Of a DNA stretch of 64,000 nucleotides, positions 60,908-64,000 are shown piece by piece. Position 1 is the first letter of the stretch; every line of letters begins with the position of its first letter. The position numbers and the translations under genes were made by a program. The notes under the pieces were generated by a model. The model searched no databases and was not told where the DNA came from. It saw only the letters and a list, made by a program, of their open reading frames with translations. This DNA is from an uncultured Pelagibacteraceae bacterium (GTDB taxonomy: Bacteria; Pseudomonadota; Alphaproteobacteria; Pelagibacterales; Pelagibacteraceae). The stretch covers positions 28,537 to 92,536 of the forward strand of contig CACCBF010000006.1 in assembly GCA_902544135.1 (NCBI GenBank), given 5' to 3'.

Positions 60908-62463
60908 TGATAAGCAAACTTCTTAAAAATTTTTCCATATTAAAAAAATTTTTATTCATAAATTTAATTTTTTTTACAATAATTGGATTGTTTACATTTA
61001 TATACTTGGAAAATGTTCAGCCAAACTTAATAAAGAAAAAATCTTCTAATCATATCGAAATTATAAATAACACTATTGATAATCTTAATAGACTTAACGT
61101 TAAGTTTATCGAGGAAGATATAAGAAAATTTTTGTTTTCTACAAGATTTCTTTTTCAAAATTTAGATCGAGTGATTTTTTTTGATAATGAATTAAACTTA
61201 ATTGGCGACACAGATACTCTAGACCTTGACCCAAGATCATTTTCAACAAGATTAGATATAGTAGAATTAGATATATTGAATGAAGATAAAACAAAAGAAA
61301 TTACTGAGGATAAGAATATAAATATGGGTAATGAAAGTAATGTATCACTAAAAGATATCTTGTCTAATTATGTTGGGTCTAAAAATTATGGAATACCCTT
61401 TACGTTTACCGAAGATGAATTTAATAAATTTAAACTAACAACTATTAAAAATGTAATGAAAAACGATAAAAATATCGGATATCTAGCAATTAGCGAAAAC
61501 GCAAATGATATTAAAGCCGCTATTGACGAGAGAAAAACATTTATTATCAGAACAGCCATAGCTGTTGGAATAGTAATCTTAATTTTTTCATTTGTTTTAA
61601 ATAGGTATTTTTTGAAACCAATTAAAAATTTAGTCACTTACACAAAAACAATTAAAGAAAAAAATTCAAAGATAACGAACATTGAGAATTTAAAACTTAG
61701 AAATGATGAACTTGGATTACTCTCAAGTTCTCTAGATGATATGACTTTAGAATTACAGAAACGAATTTCACAAGCTGAGAATTTTTCAACAGATCTTGTA
61801 CACGAGATCAGAAATCCATTAGCCTCTCTTAAAAGCGCATCAGAAATCTTACAAGATACAAATGATATAGATCAAAGAGTAAAACTGGTAAATATCCTAA
61901 GTCATGATGTTCAGAGAATAGAGAGATTGATCACAGATTATTCTCAAATGCTAAAAGATGAGGTGGCATTAAGTAAAGAAAAGATAAAAAAATTAGATAT
62001 AGAACCTATCATAAAGTCTGTTGTTGATGATTTTAATAATATTTACAAAGTGAAAAGAGGAATAGAAATTTCTTATGAAAATGATGGTAAAAAAAATTAC
62101 AACATTAACGGTATTGAAAATAGAATAGAACAAATAATTGCAAATCTTTTAGATAACGCAATATCATTTAGCGAGGATAATAAAAATATAATTGTAAAAG
62201 TGTCACAATTGGAGGACAAAAAAATTTATATTGATATTTTAGATGAAGGGAATGGATTTAAGGAGAAAGATACTAACAAAATTTTCAATAGATTTTACAG
62301 TAATAGACCAGATAAATTTGGCCAACATTCTGGTTTAGGATTGAATATTGTTAAAAATTTAGTCGACCTACATAATGGTTCCATTAAAGCATCAAATCGA
62401 ACTGATAAAAAGGGTGCAAGAATGGAAGTCATTTTTCCAATGTTACAAAGTTCTATTGATTAA
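60907..62463 (+). CDS. chvG: ChvG-like sensor histidine kinase
   Basis: 518 residues. Two membrane helices (about 16-37 and 215-236) bracket a periplasmic sensor domain of about 175 residues. Then come a HAMP region, the phospho-acceptor His299 in LVHEIRNPLASLKSASEI, and an ATPase domain with N box IIANLLDNAISFSED, G1 DEGNGF, and G2 GLGLNIVKNL. Partner of ChvI by overlap. The family link to ChvG/ExoS is by architecture and by the downstream ahcY, which matches alphaproteobacterial synteny. Confidence 0.9.
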   Translation: MISKLLKNFSILKKFLFINLIFFTIIGLFTFIYLENVQPNLIKKKSSNHIEIINNTIDNLNRLNVKFIEEDIRKFLFSTRFLFQNLDRVIFFDNELNLIGDTDTLDLDPRSFSTRLDIVELDILNEDKTKEITEDKNINMGNESNVSLKDILSNYVGSKNYGIPFTFTEDEFNKFKLTTIKNVMKNDKNIGYLAISENANDIKAAIDERKTFIIRTAIAVGIVILIFSFVLNRYFLKPIKNLVTYTKTIKEKNSKITNIENLKLRNDELGLLSSSLDDMTLELQKRISQAENFSTDLVHEIRNPLASLKSASEILQDTNDIDQRVKLVNILSHDVQRIERLITDYSQMLKDEVALSKEKIKKLDIEPIIKSVVDDFNNIYKVKRGIEISYENDGKKNYNINGIENRIEQIIANLLDNAISFSEDNKNIIVKVSQLEDKKIYIDILDEGNGFKEKDTNKIFNRFYSNRPDKFGQHSGLGLNIVKNLVDLHNGSIKASNRTDKKGARMEVIFPMLQSSID

Positions 62464-62493
62464 TTAAAACTTTGTTGTTAGAAGATCCACAAT

Positions 62494-63780
62494 ATGTCAG
62501 ATTTTAAAGTTAAAGATATATCTCAAGCAGAATTTGGTCGTAAGGAAATCTCAATAGCTGAAAGTGAGATGCCTGGGTTGATGGCATTAAGAGAGGAATA
62601 TAAAGGGAAATCTCCCCTTAAAGGAGCAAAGATTATTGGTTGTTTGCACATGACTATCCAAACAGCAGTCTTGATTGAAACATTAGCAAATTTAGGTGCA
62701 GAAGTAAGGTGGTCGTCATGCAATATTTTTTCTACTCAAGACCATGCAGCTGCTGCTATAGCTAAAGCAGGAATACCCGTTTATGCTTGGAAAGGCGAGA
62801 CGGAAGAGGAATATTTATGGTGCATTAAACAAACAATCATAGGAAATAAAGATTGGAAACCAAACATGCTTTTAGATGATGGTGGTGATCTTACTGCAAT
62901 AATGCATAAAGAATATAAAGATTTATTAAAAGACGTTAAAGGTGTTTCTGAAGAAACTACAACTGGAATTAAAGCGCTTAATAAAATGGAAAAAGACAAA
63001 TTACTGTTAGTTCCAGCCATAAATGTTAATGACTCTGTTACAAAATCAAAATTTGATAATCTTTATGGTTGTAGAGAAAGTTTAGTCGATGGAATACGAA
63101 GGGCAACAGATGTAATGATGTCTGGAAAAGTCGCTATTGTGGCAGGTTTTGGTGATGTGGGAAAAGGTAGTGCCGCCTCACTCAGACAAAGTGGTGCTAG
63201 AGTTTTGGTCACTGAAGCAGATCCAATTTGTGCACTACAAGCGGCTATGGAAGGTTATGAGGTTGTTTTAATGGAGGATGCTATTGGCCAAGCAGATATT
63301 ATTGTTACAGCCACTGGTAACAAAGATATCGTTACTGCTGATCATATGAGAGAAATGAAAGATAGAGCAATACTATGTAATATTGGTCATTTTGATAACG
63401 AAATTCAGGTTGATGCTTTAAAAAATTATAAATGGACAGAGATTAAACCTCAAGTTCATGAAATCGAATTACCAAGTAAAAAAAGGATAATTCTTTTAGC
63501 GGAAGGTAGACTAGTCAATCTAGGATGTGCAACTGGTCACCCAAGCTTTGTGATGAGTGCATCATTTACCAATCAAGTAATTGCACAAATAGAACTCTGG
63601 AATAATCACAAAAATTATGAAAATAAAGTATATGTCTTGCCAAAACATTTAGATGAAAAAGTCGCCACTCTACATTTAAAGAAAGTTGGAGCAAAATTAA
63701 CTAAACTGTCAAAAGATCAAGCAGACTATATAAGTGTTGGAGTTAATGGTCCATTCAAACCAAATGCCTATCGCTACTAA
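62494..63780 (+). CDS. ahcY: S-adenosylhomocysteine hydrolase
   Basis: 428 residues. It splits S-adenosylhomocysteine into adenosine and homocysteine using bound NAD, keeping SAM-dependent methylation going. Motifs: [29 protein letters not shown], the NAD loop [17 protein letters not shown], and C-terminal FKPNAYRY. The 30-base gap upstream shows no SAH riboswitch. The tsaE start lies inside its last 17 bases. Confidence 0.98.
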   Translation: MSDFKVKDISQAEFGRKEISIAESEMPGLMALREEYKGKSPLKGAKIIGCLHMTIQTAVLIETLANLGAEVRWSSCNIFSTQDHAAAAIAKAGIPVYAWKGETEEEYLWCIKQTIIGNKDWKPNMLLDDGGDLTAIMHKEYKDLLKDVKGVSEETTTGIKALNKMEKDKLLLVPAINVNDSVTKSKFDNLYGCRESLVDGIRRATDVMMSGKVAIVAGFGDVGKGSAASLRQSGARVLVTEADPICALQAAMEGYEVVLMEDAIGQADIIVTATGNKDIVTADHMREMKDRAILCNIGHFDNEIQVDALKNYKWTEIKPQVHEIELPSKKRIILLAEGRLVNLGCATGHPSFVMSASFTNQVIAQIELWNNHKNYENKVYVLPKHLDEKVATLHLKKVGAKLTKLSKDQADYISVGVNGPFKPNAYRY

Positions 63781-64000
63781 CAGCGATAAAATAATTTTAA
63801 ACTCTGAAGAAGATACCAAAAAATTCGCTAAGAATTTTTTAAGTAAGATTAAGCTTAATTATATAGTGTTTATATACGGTGAAATGGGAGTAGGCAAAAC
63901 TACTTTTATAAAATATCTCGTGAATGCTTTTCAACAAAAGAATAAAGTAAAAATTACAGAGGTGACAAGCCCTACATTTAATCTTTTAAACCAATACGAT
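63764..64000 (+). CDS. tsaE: TsaE, tRNA threonylcarbamoyladenosine ATPase (5' part only)
   Basis: The first 79 codons are visible; the gene runs off the right edge. It starts at ATG 63764, overlapping ahcY by 17 bases in another frame; no later ATG precedes the P-loop. The YjeE/TsaE signature is clear: [14 protein letters not shown] (Walker A with TT) and [13 protein letters not shown]. TsaE works with TsaB and TsaD in t6A37 synthesis. ahcY followed closely by tsaE is known from other alphaproteobacteria. Confidence 0.92.
   Translation, partial: MPIATNSDKIILNSEEDTKKFAKNFLSKIKLNYIVFIYGEMGVGKTTFIKYLVNAFQQKNKVKITEVTSPTFNLLNQYD

Noticed and set aside
62464..62493. SAH riboswitch in front of ahcY
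   Set aside because: The gap is only 30 bases and shows no conserved stem; ahcY probably follows chvG in the same transcript.

Overview
The window is a stretch of a SAR11-type (Pelagibacterales) alphaproteobacterial chromosome. The evidence is the very AT-rich base composition, the almost complete absence of intergenic DNA (genes abut or overlap by 1-17 bases), the dmdC-dmdB-dmdA DMSP demethylation cluster, a class I lysyl-tRNA synthetase, a RegA-type redox regulator, and a ChvI/ChvG-ahcY arrangement typical of alphaproteobacteria. I recognise no mobile elements, tRNA, rRNA or CRISPR. Every substantial open reading frame belongs to a known core-metabolism or informational family.

Layout. (1) 1-1373: ftsY (partial) and dapF on the minus strand, then a short GC-richer island that folds into a multi-hairpin leader in front of ffh. 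(2) 1374-28558: an unbroken plus-strand run of 22 genes with no gap above about 45 bases: ffh, rpsP, trmD, rplS, leuCDB, dmdCBA, asd, sdhCDAB, mmsA, mdh, sucCD, sucA, sucB, lpd and priA. (3) 28559-33455: a promoter and the F1 ATP synthase operon atpHAGDC. (4) 33448-40031: a minus-strand operon rplU-rpmA-obgE-proB-proA-nadD-rsfS-ctpA-rppH behind its own promoter. (5) 40042-42595: metX-metW-gloB (minus) behind a promoter and a SAM-II riboswitch. (6) 42681-48303: hisC-tyrA (plus) converging on trkH-ampG-NlpC/P60 (minus). (7) 48392-51918: lysS, pyrD, rpmB and a queuosine-precursor transporter. (8) 51919-56073: a minus-strand polyamine operon (ornithine decarboxylase-like, deoxyhypusine-synthase-like, N-carbamoylputrescine amidase, agmatine deiminase). 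(9) 56221-64000: regA, bioY, polA, chvI-chvG, ahcY and the start of tsaE.

How the parts work together. DmdA demethylates DMSP onto tetrahydrofolate, and DmdB and DmdC carry the methylmercaptopropionate product forward towards methanethiol. MetX (fed through Asd and homoserine) makes O-acetylhomoserine, the usual acceptor for reduced sulfur in methionine synthesis. AhcY recycles S-adenosylhomocysteine, and the SAM-II riboswitch senses SAM. The same cluster holds succinate dehydrogenase, malate dehydrogenase, succinyl-CoA synthetase, 2-oxoglutarate dehydrogenase and MmsA, so sulfur/carbon acquisition sits beside the TCA cycle.

Most unusual points: both heme b axial histidine positions of succinate dehydrogenase appear to be lost; three ribosomal proteins carry long charged C-terminal tails; rimM is missing from the rpsP-trmD-rplS operon; a deoxyhypusine-synthase homologue sits in a bacterial polyamine operon; and the alphaproteobacterial chvIG-PTS-ahcY locus has lost its PTS genes.
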